Assembly: GCA_028283745.1 (NCBI GenBank)
Contig: JAPWJZ010000004.1
Span: forward strand, 62,001 to 126,000
Direction of reading: 5' to 3'
Length of the DNA stretch: 64,000 nucleotides
Source of the DNA: Micavibrio sp.
Lineage (GTDB): Bacteria; Pseudomonadota; Alphaproteobacteria; Micavibrionales; UBA2020
The translations under genes and the position numbers were made by a program. The notes beneath the pieces were generated by a model. The model had not been told where the DNA came from, made no database searches, and saw only the letters and a program-made list of their open reading frames with translations. Positions 41,113-50,127 of the stretch are shown piece after piece (the first letter of the stretch is position 1; each line of letters opens with the position of its first letter).

Positions 41113-41217
41113 CATGCTTCAGCCAATTTTCCGGCGCGTCCGAAGTTCCGGAAAGATTCCTGCTTTGTTTGAAACGCCCCGGCGGCCCGCACCATATTCA
41201 CAAGGAAAAGCAACCCC

Positions 41218-42123
41218 ATGAACAATCCCGCGCCGCAGCAAGAAACCCCTGCAAAACCGCAGCTTTTTACGCTGAAACTGGCAGGGGAATTCGCGGGTGA
41301 AACGGTTGACGTTGCCTATGCCCGCTGGACGCCGCAAAATAATTTGAAAGGCACCGTCTTCTGCCTGCACGGCCTGACACGCCAGAAGCGGGATTTTGAT
41401 TTTATCGCAGAATCACTCTGCGCCGCTGGCTACGACGTGATTGCCGCTGACGTGCCCGGCCGCGGGGAAAGCAGCCGTTTTCAAAACCCGCTCAATTACG
41501 GGGTGGAGGTTTATGCCCCCGTCTTCATGGCCTTCCTGCAACAAATGAACCTTGGCCGCGTCCACTGGGTCGGCACCTCCATGGGCGGGCTGATTGCGCT
41601 GATGCTGGGCATGATGGGTGCGGCGGATATTTTCAAGAGCCTGACGCTGGTGGATATTACGCCACGCCCCAGCCGCGCGGGGCTTGACCGCATTACCGCC
41701 TATATCACGGAAAACCTGCCTATTTTCAGCGACCCCGCGCAATATGAAGCGGCGCTGAAAATGAACCTGCCGCTGGGGGATGTGTCGGAAAGCATCTGGC
41801 ATCATTATGCGATGCACCAATTGCGGCAGCTTGGCCCCGCCCGCTACGCTTTTCATTTTGATGCAACGCTGGCGCGGCGCGCGCTGACCGATTTAAAGGC
41901 GGATGTTGATTTGTCGATTGGCCTTGCGGCTATTCCCTGCCCTGTCGCGCTGGTTGCGGGCAGCGTGTCAGACCTTTGCACCGCCGTTGAAATTGCCGAC
42001 CTTAAAACCACAAAACCGGGCGCGCTGATTCACATGTGCCCCGGCGCAGGACACGTGCCGGCACTGGCCGATGCGCCGACGCAGCAATTCATGCTGAATT
42101 TCATCAACGCCGCGAACGCTTAA
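41218..42123 (+). CDS. Alpha/beta hydrolase
   Basis: A 301-aa cytosolic alpha/beta hydrolase. The oxyanion segment CLHGLTRQKRDF is at about 49-60, the nucleophile is S121 in GTSMGG, and a late PGAGHVPAL gives the catalytic histidine. Its lid region (about 135-210) is helical. The family includes esterases, lipases, haloalkane dehalogenases and C-C hydrolases; nothing here narrows the substrate. ATG 41218 is preceded by AAGGAAAAG. It appears to be a single-gene unit, followed by a GC-rich palindrome. Confidence 0.9.
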   Translation: MNNPAPQQETPAKPQLFTLKLAGEFAGETVDVAYARWTPQNNLKGTVFCLHGLTRQKRDFDFIAESLCAAGYDVIAADVPGRGESSRFQNPLNYGVEVYAPVFMAFLQQMNLGRVHWVGTSMGGLIALMLGMMGAADIFKSLTLVDITPRPSRAGLDRITAYITENLPIFSDPAQYEAALKMNLPLGDVSESIWHHYAMHQLRQLGPARYAFHFDATLARRALTDLKADVDLSIGLAAIPCPVALVAGSVSDLCTAVEIADLKTTKPGALIHMCPGAGHVPALADAPTQQFMLNFINAANA

Positions 42124-42198
42124 AACCCATTGAAATACAAGCAAAACGCATGTTTTTGCATGCTGCGCTGCGTCACAAAAACGCAACAAAATAAGCCC

Positions 42199-42212
42199 CC
42201 GCCGCGCGGCGG
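42199..42212. repeat. GC-rich perfect palindrome
   Basis: CCGCCGCGCGGCGG is a 14-bp perfect palindrome 76 bp after the alpha/beta hydrolase stop. It can form a hairpin in RNA from either strand, but no T-run follows. Confidence 0.4.
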
Positions 42213-42275
42213 ATGCCATATAATAACCGCTGTTCTCTGACGCAAAGATTTTGCAAATGGAAAGGCAGGTATTCA

Positions 42276-42455
42276 ATGACAAACCCCCTCCCCGCACGTG
42301 ACGTGACAAAAGAGTCCACCGAAAAATCTGGCGCCGCAACGCCCACGCGCGTCACTGCCGCACGCCGCTATGCACCGCCACGCATTGTCATTCCCGCAAA
42401 TGAAAGCAGCCTTCTTCAAAAAGAAGAAGACTGCTGTTCACGTGCGACTGACTAA
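42276..42455 (+). CDS. Possible small protein, 59 aa
   Basis: A 59-aa ORF starting MTNPLPARDV with GGAAAGGCAGG about 7-17 bases upstream and a stop just before the M3 peptidase end. It is rich in A, R, T and P in the middle and ends in KEEDCCSRATD with two adjacent cysteines. No homologue is recognised. The good ribosome site supports it, but there is no independent evidence of translation. Confidence 0.4.
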   Translation: MTNPLPARDVTKESTEKSGAATPTRVTAARRYAPPRIVIPANESSLLQKEEDCCSRATD

Positions 42456-42478
42456 AATTTAAAGCCAGCGCTGAAGTT

Positions 42479-44605
42479 TTAGCCCGCCTTGTTCACGGGC
42501 GGTTTGGGCGCGTTGCTGTTGCTGGCGGGTTTTTTGTCGTCCAGCAGGCCTTCGCGGCGGAACAATGCATCCGCATCCAGCTTGCGGCCCATCATCGACA
42601 CGAACAGACTGTCCGGATCAACCGTGCCGCCTTGCGAGTAGATGGTGTTGCGCAGGCGCTCCGACGTATCCTTGTCGTAGAGACCTTTTTTCTGGAACTC
42701 CGAAAACACGTCGGCTTCCAGCGCTTCCGCCCATTTGTAGCTGTAATAGCCGGCAGCATAACCGCCGGAGAACAGGTGGCCGAAGGCGGTTGACTGCGTG
42801 CCTGCAACGCGCGGGAAGACCCACGTGCTGTCCACAACGCTGTCTTCCAGCTTTTCGACGCTGTCGATGTCTTTGCGCGGTGTCGAATGCCATTTCATGT
42901 CGAGCTTGCCAAGGAAGGTCTGGCGAAGGCCCATGTAGCCTGCGTCAAAGTTTTCCATGTCGGCAATTTTCTTGATGACGGCGGGGTCAAGCGGCGCGCC
43001 GGTGACGGGGTGCTTGGCAAAAGTATCCAGCACTTCCTTCTCCTTCGCCCAGTTTTCCTGCAGCTGCGACGGCAGCTCGACGAAGTCCCACTTTACGCTG
43101 GTGCCGGTGAGGGAACCGTAATCGCCGCGCGCCAGCAGGGCGTGCAGGCCGTGGCCGAATTCGTGGAACACAGTGCGCACTTCGTCCAGCGACAGCTGCG
43201 TCGGGTTGCCGGGGGTGGGTTTTGCAAAGTTGCAGGTATTGGTGACGATGGAGAACTGGTTTTCGCCTTCTTCATTCAGCCCGCGGTTGCGGAAGGTGCT
43301 CATCCACGCGCCGTTGCGCTTGGCGCCGGCACGGGCGTAATAATCGCCGTAGAACAGGCCGATCATTTCGCCGGAGGCTTTGTCCTTCACCTCGTAAACC
43401 TTCACATCGGGGTGGTAAACGGGGTACTTGTCCTTCGTTTCCGTCATCTCGATGTTGAATTGTTTTTCAGCATGACGGCGCAGGCCGTCCATCACCTTGT
43501 CGAGGTCGAAGTAGGGACGCAGCTCCTCGAGGTCCATCGAGTAGGTTTCCTCCTTCAGCTTGCGGGCATAATAGGAAAGGTCCCACGGCTTCAGGTCTTT
43601 CAAACCGTCCGTCTTCTCGGCGTAATCGGTGACTTTTTTCACGAAGTCCTCGGCGGCGGGGCGGTACACTTCCTCGTTGCGCTTCAGGAAGGCATTGACG
43701 GTTTCGGGCGTTTTCGCCATGCGGTCATCAAGGACAAACGCGGCATAGCTGTCAAAGCCCAGCAGTGTCGCTTTCTTTTCGCGCTGCTCGACGATATCCA
43801 GCACCACCTGGCGGTTATCAAACGCGCCGCCGAAGGCTATGTCGCTGCGCGCTTTGTAGATTTCTTCGCGCAGGGCGCGGTTTTCCGAATATTCGGCAAT
43901 GTCGATCGGCGGCGGCGACAGCTTGATGAGCCATTTGCCGGTCAGGCCTTTTTCTTCCGCTGCATGCTTGTATTGCGCTTTCACGCGGTCCGGCAGGCCC
44001 TTCAGGTCCGCTTCATCGTCGATCACCTTTTCATAGGCGTTGGTCGCCTTCAGCGTGTTGTTGCGGAAGGTGGTGCCAAGCTCGGCCAGTTTTTCGCTGG
44101 CGGCGCGATATTCAAGCTTCTGCGCATCGTCCAGCAGCGCGCCGCTGCGCACGAAGGCCGTATAGGTTTCGGTCAGCAGCATGGATTGTTCGGGGGTCAG
44201 CTTCAAACTGGCGCGCTGGTCGTAAACTTCCTTCACGCGCTTGAACAGGTCCTGGTCCATCATCACGTCGCTGCTGTGCTGCACGCTGAGAACTTCGATC
44301 TTCGGCTCGACCGCGCGCATTTCGTCGCTGCCGTTGTTGCCGATGATGTTGCCGAAAATGGTCTGCGCGCGCGACAGGTTGCGGCCAGTGAATTCCAGCG
44401 CCTCGATCGTGTTCTGGAAGCTGGCGGGGGCGCGGTTGTTTTTAATATCGGCGACCTGCTGCTTTGCTTCGGCAATATAATGCTCGATTGCGGGCAGGAA
44501 ATGCTCGGTCTTCACGACATCGAGCGGCGGCGCGCCATAGGGCAGATCCTTGTAATCAACCAGCGGGTTGCCAACAAGGTTGGCCGGAACGGGGGATTTG
44601 GACAT
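42479..44605 (-). CDS. M3-family oligopeptidase (oligopeptidase A/Dcp-like)
   Basis: A 708-aa zinc metallopeptidase. The HEFGH motif is at 481-485 (FHEFGHGLHALLARG) and the expected glutamate follows within VKWDFVELPSQ. Overall length and the N-terminal NPLVDYKDLPYGAPP fit cytosolic oligopeptidase A or dipeptidyl carboxypeptidase. No signal peptide, so it degrades short cytosolic peptides. ATG 44605 follows AAAGG. The C-terminal tail after about residue 690 reads KPASNSNAPKPPVNKAG, similar to tails on the VWA and GH13 proteins. Inverted repeats lie in its promoter. Confidence 0.93.
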   Translation of the reverse strand: MSKSPVPANLVGNPLVDYKDLPYGAPPLDVVKTEHFLPAIEHYIAEAKQQVADIKNNRAPASFQNTIEALEFTGRNLSRAQTIFGNIIGNNGSDEMRAVEPKIEVLSVQHSSDVMMDQDLFKRVKEVYDQRASLKLTPEQSMLLTETYTAFVRSGALLDDAQKLEYRAASEKLAELGTTFRNNTLKATNAYEKVIDDEADLKGLPDRVKAQYKHAAEEKGLTGKWLIKLSPPPIDIAEYSENRALREEIYKARSDIAFGGAFDNRQVVLDIVEQREKKATLLGFDSYAAFVLDDRMAKTPETVNAFLKRNEEVYRPAAEDFVKKVTDYAEKTDGLKDLKPWDLSYYARKLKEETYSMDLEELRPYFDLDKVMDGLRRHAEKQFNIEMTETKDKYPVYHPDVKVYEVKDKASGEMIGLFYGDYYARAGAKRNGAWMSTFRNRGLNEEGENQFSIVTNTCNFAKPTPGNPTQLSLDEVRTVFHEFGHGLHALLARGDYGSLTGTSVKWDFVELPSQLQENWAKEKEVLDTFAKHPVTGAPLDPAVIKKIADMENFDAGYMGLRQTFLGKLDMKWHSTPRKDIDSVEKLEDSVVDSTWVFPRVAGTQSTAFGHLFSGGYAAGYYSYKWAEALEADVFSEFQKKGLYDKDTSERLRNTIYSQGGTVDPDSLFVSMMGRKLDADALFRREGLLDDKKPASNSNAPKPPVNKAG

Positions 44606-44647
44606 AGGGCGACCTTTCATGCTTTATGTCTAGTCATTCTAAAACTT

Positions 44648-44725
44648 GTTATGTAACGATTTTAGGATGCAGTGGTTAAAAGACAATGACTATCGGCGCA
44701 ATATAGTTGCGTCATATTACATAAC
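44648..44725. repeat. Inverted 9-bp repeats upstream of the M3 peptidase
   Basis: GTTATGTAA (44648-44656) and its complement TTACATAAC (44717-44725) flank the promoter region of the oligopeptidase gene, 60 bp apart. Such a pair could bind a dimeric regulator with looping. No known regulator family is assigned. Confidence 0.4.
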
Positions 44726-44766
44726 AACCAAAGTAAGCCCGCTAGATGGGTTAGATTGTTTCAAGA

Positions 44767-46992
44767 TCAGATTTTTGCGCGTTTTAACCGCACTGCGTTC
44801 AAAATAACGCAGACCGAACTCAGCGACATGGCCGCCGCACCCACCATGGGGCTGAGCAGTATTCCGAAGAACGGGTACAGCACACCCGCCGCTACCGGAA
44901 TGCCAAGCGCGTTATAGGCAAAGGCGAAAAACAGGTTCTCGCGGATATTGCCCATGACCGCCAGCGACAGCCGCCGCGCACGCAGAATGCCGCCAAGGTC
45001 GCCCTTTACCAGCACAATCCCCGCGCTTTGCAGGGCAATGTCCGTGCCGCTGCCCATGGCAATACCCACATCTGCCTGTGTCAGCGCGGGCGCATCGTTG
45101 ATGCCGTCCCCCGCCACGATCACCGCATGGCCCTTTTGCTGGAAGTCCCGCACGATGCGGATTTTATCTTCCGGCATCATACCCGCCATGACAGATTTAA
45201 TGCCAAGGATTTTGGCAACCGCATCCGCCGTATGCTGGTTGTCGCCCGTCACCATCACAACCTCGATGCCGAGCGCCTGCAATTCGCGCACGGCCTTCTC
45301 GCTCGAGGTCTTTACGGGGTCGGCAACGGCGATAAGCCCGGCAAGCCTGCCTTCAACCCCGACGTAAAACACGGTCGACCCCGCATCCTGCAAAAAACCG
45401 GCGCGGTCATTGAGGGGGGTGACATCCACCAGCATATCCGCCATCAACTGCGCATTGCCAAGGGCGGCGGCATGGCCGCCCGGCATGCCGGTTATGCCCT
45501 TGCCGGTAACGGCCTTGAAGTTCGGCGCGGCATCCACATGCAGGGCGCGGGCCTTGGCGGCGACCAGCACGGCCTGCGCCAGCGGGTGTTCGCTCGCCTT
45601 TTCAAGCGCGGCGGCATAGGACAATAACTGCACATCCGTAAAGCCTTCGGCCGGAATGACCGCGGTCACGGCAGGGTGGCCTTCCGTCAGCGTGCCGGTT
45701 TTGTCGATGACCAGAATATCCGCATGCGCCAGTTTTTCCAGCGCCGCCGCCTGCTGCACCAGAACGCCGGCTGCCGCACCCCTGCCAATGCCGACCATCA
45801 TCGACATCGGTGTTGCAAGACCCAGCGCGCAGGGGCAGGCAATAATCAACACCGATACCGCGCAAATAATCGCATAGCTTAAAGACGGCTGAGGCCCCAG
45901 CACGAACCAGAACACAAAGCTGATGAGCGCCGCGGTAATAACCGCGGGCACGAACCAGCTTGAAATATTATCCGCCAAGGCCTGAATGGGCGCACGACTG
46001 CGCTGCGCCTGCGCCACCAGCTGCACAATATGCGCCAGCAGCGTATCCGCCCCCACCTTTTCCGCGCGCAGCGTAAAGCTGCCGCGCTGGTTAAGCGTGC
46101 CGGCCGTTACCGCCGCGCCCGAGGCTTTGGTGACGGGCATCGCCTCCCCCGTCAGCATCGATTCATCCACATGGCTTTCGCCGTCTTCGATCGTGCCATC
46201 CACCGGCACGCGCTCGCCGGGGCGGACGCGCAGCAGGTCGCCCGCTGCAATTTCCTCCAGCGGCACATCGGTTTCCTCGCCGCCTTTAATGCGGCGGGCG
46301 GTTTTGGGCGCAAGGCCGATCAGGGCGCGAATGGCATCCGCCGTTTTTTCGCGGGCGCGCAGTTCCATCAGCTGACCCAACAGGGCAAGGGTGGTAATTA
46401 CCGCCGCCGCTTCAAAATATACCGGCACGGTGCCGTCCTTGTGGTGAAACGCCGGCGGAAAAATGCCCGGCACCAGCGTTGCCGCAAGGCTGTAAATATA
46501 TGCAACGCCGGACCCCAGCGAGATAAGCGTGAACATATTCGGCATGCCCGCCGCAAGCCCCTGCCAGCCGCGCGTCAAAAACGGCCAGCCCGCCCACAGA
46601 ATAACCGGCGTTGAAAACAGCATTTGAAAGCGGATGGAGAATGACGGTGAAATCCAGCTGCCGTCGCCGAACAGGTGCCGCGACATTTCAATCAAAAAAA
46701 TCGGCGCGGTCAAGAACACCGCCGCCCAGAAGCGGTTCAGCATCGTCTCGAATTCAGGGTTCGGCGCGGCCTCGGCCGAAATAATCTCCGGCTCCAGCGC
46801 CATGCCGCATTTAGGGCAGCTGCCGGGGCCTGCCTGCCGCACATCATCGTGCATGGGGCAAATGTACATGACGGTTTCGCCGGCTTTTGGCACGGGAGCT
46901 TCTGCCGCAGTTATATTTGCATCACCGTGGGCGCAGCAGGCGCCTTCTTCTGCGCTACCGTCGTGGTGATGTTCGTCTTTGGTTTCTGTCAT
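44767..46992 (-). CDS. Copper-translocating P-type ATPase with heavy-metal-binding N-terminus
   Basis: A 741-aa P1B-type ATPase that exports Cu(I) from the cytosol. The N-terminal domain is a short cysteine-rich heavy-metal-binding domain (YICPMHDDVRQAGPGSCPKC; C45, M47, H48, C59, C62), not an HMA ferredoxin fold. About eight membrane segments follow, with the CPC motif near 385 (IIACPCALGLATP), DKTGT near 428 and TGDNQHTA/GDGINDAPAL. The N-terminus is rich in H, D and E. Its start overlaps the SpeD stop (ATGA), so it is translationally coupled to polyamine biosynthesis. No CopZ, CueR or CueO gene is adjacent. Confidence 0.95.
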   Translation of the reverse strand: MTETKDEHHHDGSAEEGACCAHGDANITAAEAPVPKAGETVMYICPMHDDVRQAGPGSCPKCGMALEPEIISAEAAPNPEFETMLNRFWAAVFLTAPIFLIEMSRHLFGDGSWISPSFSIRFQMLFSTPVILWAGWPFLTRGWQGLAAGMPNMFTLISLGSGVAYIYSLAATLVPGIFPPAFHHKDGTVPVYFEAAAVITTLALLGQLMELRAREKTADAIRALIGLAPKTARRIKGGEETDVPLEEIAAGDLLRVRPGERVPVDGTIEDGESHVDESMLTGEAMPVTKASGAAVTAGTLNQRGSFTLRAEKVGADTLLAHIVQLVAQAQRSRAPIQALADNISSWFVPAVITAALISFVFWFVLGPQPSLSYAIICAVSVLIIACPCALGLATPMSMMVGIGRGAAAGVLVQQAAALEKLAHADILVIDKTGTLTEGHPAVTAVIPAEGFTDVQLLSYAAALEKASEHPLAQAVLVAAKARALHVDAAPNFKAVTGKGITGMPGGHAAALGNAQLMADMLVDVTPLNDRAGFLQDAGSTVFYVGVEGRLAGLIAVADPVKTSSEKAVRELQALGIEVVMVTGDNQHTADAVAKILGIKSVMAGMMPEDKIRIVRDFQQKGHAVIVAGDGINDAPALTQADVGIAMGSGTDIALQSAGIVLVKGDLGGILRARRLSLAVMGNIRENLFFAFAYNALGIPVAAGVLYPFFGILLSPMVGAAAMSLSSVCVILNAVRLKRAKI

Positions 46993-47387
46993 GGGTTATT
47001 CGCAAGGTTACGGGGTTGGGCCGGTAAAGCTGCTGGGGTTTTGCCGCGGCGGCAGGCGGTGGTTTCCTGCCGTTGCGGTTGAAAATAATCGGCAAGCACA
47101 TCCGCGCCTCTCGCGGCATCGCAATTGCCGCAGACAAAAATATCAAGCGCGACATAGCCGGTTTCCGGCCAGGTATGGATGCTGATGTGTGATTCCGCCA
47201 GAATAGCGACGCCCGTCACGCCCGCCGCTGCGCCAAAGCTGTGCAGCTGCACGCTGATCACGGTGGCGCGGCAGGCCTCCGCCGCGCGGCGCAGGGCAAT
47301 TTCAATGCCGTCTATATCCTGCATATTGCGGCAGCCCCAGAAGTCGAGCAGCAGGTGCATGCCGGGCGTTGCCTGTTCGGCCGCCAT
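46989..47387 (-). CDS. speD: S-adenosylmethionine decarboxylase proenzyme
   Basis: About 132 aa, a class 1b pyruvoyl enzyme that makes decarboxylated SAM, the aminopropyl donor. The self-cleavage site is E65-S66 in AESHISIHTWPE, so S66 becomes the pyruvoyl group. HLLLDFWGC is the typical start. ATG 47387 lies two bases after the membrane-protein stop; an in-frame ATG at 47429 with AAGGA upstream is an alternative but would overlap that gene by 40 bp. A membrane spermidine synthase lies three genes upstream, giving a complete aminopropylation route. The C-terminus overlaps the copper ATPase start. Confidence 0.94.
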   Translation of the reverse strand: MAAEQATPGMHLLLDFWGCRNMQDIDGIEIALRRAAEACRATVISVQLHSFGAAAGVTGVAILAESHISIHTWPETGYVALDIFVCGNCDAARGADVLADYFQPQRQETTACRRGKTPAALPAQPRNLANNP

Positions 47388-47389
47388 CT

Positions 47390-48499
47390 CTATGACGCCT
47401 TCTGTTGCAGCAGCAGGATCTTTTTCCATTCGGAATCCTTCAGGTTATGCTTCCAGATGAAGGCATCGAGAATATAGTGGACGGATTGCGGCAGCGACAG
47501 CAGCGGCACCAGCCAGACCATCATATCGTCCGACCGCACGGGCGGCAACAAACGAAAGCCCGCAAAAATGCCGCCATGCTCCCGCCAGATCAACCCGTCC
47601 CAGACACCTTCCTCGAAAAAGGCCAGCGCAAAAAGCAGCCCTATATATATGGGTATCATGCGGGCGGAAAACAGCCTTGCCGTTGTAGCCGGAATATACG
47701 CTGGTTTTTCAATCATATAGTCGCGCTGGTTGCGGCCATAAACCCAAATCAGCGCCATGTACGGAATGCCATGGGCAATGACGTTCGTGGCGGTAAAGGC
47801 AAGGTCGTTGTTGAAAACCACAATGCCCACGCCCCACGATAGCACGGTGCCAAGCAGCAGCAGGTTTTTCGGCAGGTTCACCCCGCCGTCACGCCAGCTG
47901 AAAACAGCTTCCTTCATCACGTAGGCTGCCAGCATGGCGCCGTAGAGCGCCGCTGTAATATTGGCTACCAGCGGCGCGTTGAACTGCACAAAATCACCAT
48001 CCACGAACCAGCTGAAGTTGCGGTGGTGGCAGTGCCAGTAAAGCAACGGGAACAACGTGGCCATGTAAATGACCGACTGGTCCAGGATCCGCGTCAACTT
48101 TGGCCGCAGCCGTTCGCCCCGCGCGTAAATCATCATGAAGCCATATTGCTGGCGCATAAAGTGGAAGACGGCAAGGTAGGCCAGCACCCGCCAGAAAGCG
48201 AGCGCGCTGATACTATACAGCATGGTGCCCGCCACCCATGCGAAAAGCGGCGCCAGGATATACAGCGCGCGTCGCTTTTGCATTTCCGCGCGGTCCAGGT
48301 AGGTGCGGAAAATAGTGCTGTAAACGTGGCTGACATCCACCCCCACCACCAGCAGCAGCCAGAGCCACGGCGGCGTATCCCCCAGTTCCTCAATGGACCC
48401 GCGCAATGCCACCACCGCCAGCGTCACGATAAACGCCGGGCCAATGATGAACCCGAGGTCGATGTTGCGATTGGCAATCCATGGCTGGCGCAGGCTCAT
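47390..48499 (-). CDS. Polytopic membrane protein of unknown function
   Basis: A 369-aa integral membrane protein with about eight to nine hydrophobic segments. No family is recognised. Potentially useful histidine-rich stretches are VGVDVSHVYSTIFRTY (about 53-68), VFHFMRQQYGFMM and YWHCHHRNFSWF (about 155-166), which could bind a metal or haem, but this is speculation. It overlaps the FAD oxidase gene by ATGA and is followed two bases later by speD, so it belongs to the polyamine operon. Possible roles are transport or a membrane oxidoreductase subunit. Confidence 0.8.
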   Translation of the reverse strand: MSLRQPWIANRNIDLGFIIGPAFIVTLAVVALRGSIEELGDTPPWLWLLLVVGVDVSHVYSTIFRTYLDRAEMQKRRALYILAPLFAWVAGTMLYSISALAFWRVLAYLAVFHFMRQQYGFMMIYARGERLRPKLTRILDQSVIYMATLFPLLYWHCHHRNFSWFVDGDFVQFNAPLVANITAALYGAMLAAYVMKEAVFSWRDGGVNLPKNLLLLGTVLSWGVGIVVFNNDLAFTATNVIAHGIPYMALIWVYGRNQRDYMIEKPAYIPATTARLFSARMIPIYIGLLFALAFFEEGVWDGLIWREHGGIFAGFRLLPPVRSDDMMVWLVPLLSLPQSVHYILDAFIWKHNLKDSEWKKILLLQQKAS

Positions 48500-50115
48500 A
48501 GCTCCGTCACCACCGCGTGGCCCAGGTGCGCAAGCGTATTTTCCGCGGCGCGTACGCCGTGGGTATAAGCTTCCTCGAAAATTGAAATGCCACTCATGTC
48601 TGAATGGGCGCGGAAAATGGGCGGTTTTTGCGCCAGGGCCGCCCGGCGGGCAGCCCCCCAGATAAACCCCGGCGTGGGCCGCACCATGGCATGGCCCCAG
48701 ACCATGACATCAAGGCTTTCAACCTTGTCTTTCAGGTCGGGATGCACGGCAAAAAGCTCCTGCAGAAAAACATCCCGCCACTGGCCATAGGTTTTATCAA
48801 GCGCTTCATGCCGCGCATCCTTTGGCGGCAGGTGCGTTAATGGCCAGTAATAGGTCAGCACCGTCTGCCGCTGCACCATATTGATGCTCTGGTGCGTCGC
48901 CACAACATAGCCGAGCAGCTTGCTATCATAAATCATGTTGTCCCACGCCATATCCACGCCCTTGCCTTCCGGCAGAGCGGATAGCGTGATGTTCGCGACA
49001 ACCCACGGTGCATAAGAAAAATCATGCGCAGGCGGCGCATTAGGCGTAAGACGCTGGCCGATAAATTGCGGCATGGCCATAACCGCCGCGCGGGCGCGGA
49101 TGCGGCGGGAAATGTTGGCGGCATGGTCAAAATAGTCAACCACAACGCCGCCCGCCTCCTCCCGCACCGCAAAAGCAAGCGCATTGGGAATGATGTTTTG
49201 TGCAACCCGTTTCATCAGCGCGTGGGCCAAAAACCCGTTGCCTTCCGGCCACGTCACGACATCCTGGTTGGTGCCGTTGGCCGCAATGCCGGTGCGGGCG
49301 GTAAAATAATGCATGCCCGCCCAGGCCGATGTTTCATCCGCCCGCGTGCCGTAGTCATCGCGGCAGGAATAATCCACGTACCAGCGCAGGTAGGGGGATG
49401 TATAGCCCTCGCCCGCCATCCAGTCGGCCATTGTCATGGCATCAAACTTCAGCCATTCGGCGTCCTGCGAGCTTTCATCGACGGGAATGGCAAAAATTTT
49501 GCGGCCGTCTGCGCCGCGCTTGTTTTTGCAGGCGTCCATCCATTTAAAGAAGCGGTCGTATTGTGCCTTGTCGTCATCACTCGCGCCGATAACGGGCACA
49601 AGCCCTTCCTGCCAGCGCCCGCGAATATAAAGCCGCTCCTCAGGGTCGGAGCAGAGGTAATATTCGTTGTATACCGGCACGCCCGCCCCGTTTGCACCGG
49701 TAATAATTCCCAATTCTTCAAACAGCTTTCGCGGCGCGCGGGATTCTTCTGTCAGCAGCGGCACGTAATGCGCGCCCCACGGGTAGGCGGATACGTTGTT
49801 TCTCCCGCTTTGGGCATTGCCGCCCGCGGTTTCTTCCAGCTCCAGCAGGCTGAAATTCGTGGCGCCCGCCTTGTGCAGACGATAAGCCGCGCCAAGCCCC
49901 GCAATACCGCCGCCGATAATGACAACGTCTTTTTCGGTTGTTTCCGTGATTTCAGGGAATGCCGGCGACCACAGCTTGTGCCCGCGCGCGGCGGATGCGC
50001 CGAGGATACGGCCGGATACCGGTTTTGCCGCAGGCGCAATACTTAAACGCCCAAGCCCCAGCGCCGATAAAAACGCCGCGCCGCCAAGCATAAAACTGCG
50101 CCGGGTGAACTTCAT
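48496..50115 (-). CDS. Tat-exported FAD-dependent amine oxidase family protein
   Basis: A 539-aa flavoprotein. The N-terminus has a twin-arginine signal (TRRSFMLGGAAFLSALG, RR at 5-6), so it should be folded and exported to the periplasm. The FAD motif GGGIAG is at 68-73 within VVIIGGGIAGLGAAYRL. It belongs to the monoamine/polyamine oxidase-like class, so in this context oxidation of spermidine or a related amine is plausible. Electron acceptor may be oxygen or a membrane carrier. It follows the spermidine synthase by 12 bases and is coupled to the polytopic membrane protein. Confidence 0.87.
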   Translation of the reverse strand: MKFTRRSFMLGGAAFLSALGLGRLSIAPAAKPVSGRILGASAARGHKLWSPAFPEITETTEKDVVIIGGGIAGLGAAYRLHKAGATNFSLLELEETAGGNAQSGRNNVSAYPWGAHYVPLLTEESRAPRKLFEELGIITGANGAGVPVYNEYYLCSDPEERLYIRGRWQEGLVPVIGASDDDKAQYDRFFKWMDACKNKRGADGRKIFAIPVDESSQDAEWLKFDAMTMADWMAGEGYTSPYLRWYVDYSCRDDYGTRADETSAWAGMHYFTARTGIAANGTNQDVVTWPEGNGFLAHALMKRVAQNIIPNALAFAVREEAGGVVVDYFDHAANISRRIRARAAVMAMPQFIGQRLTPNAPPAHDFSYAPWVVANITLSALPEGKGVDMAWDNMIYDSKLLGYVVATHQSINMVQRQTVLTYYWPLTHLPPKDARHEALDKTYGQWRDVFLQELFAVHPDLKDKVESLDVMVWGHAMVRPTPGFIWGAARRAALAQKPPIFRAHSDMSGISIFEEAYTHGVRAAENTLAHLGHAVVTEL

Positions 50116-50127
50116 GGCGTTGCGCCC

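Noticed and set aside
42199-42212. Palindrome as intrinsic terminator of the alpha/beta hydrolase gene
   Set aside because: Hairpin is strong but no T-run follows, so it is kept only as a repeat.
42887-44656. 589-aa plus-strand ORF opposite the M3 peptidase
   Set aside because: The opposite strand encodes a complete peptidase with HEFGH; this frame shows only low-complexity G/V/F/H content.
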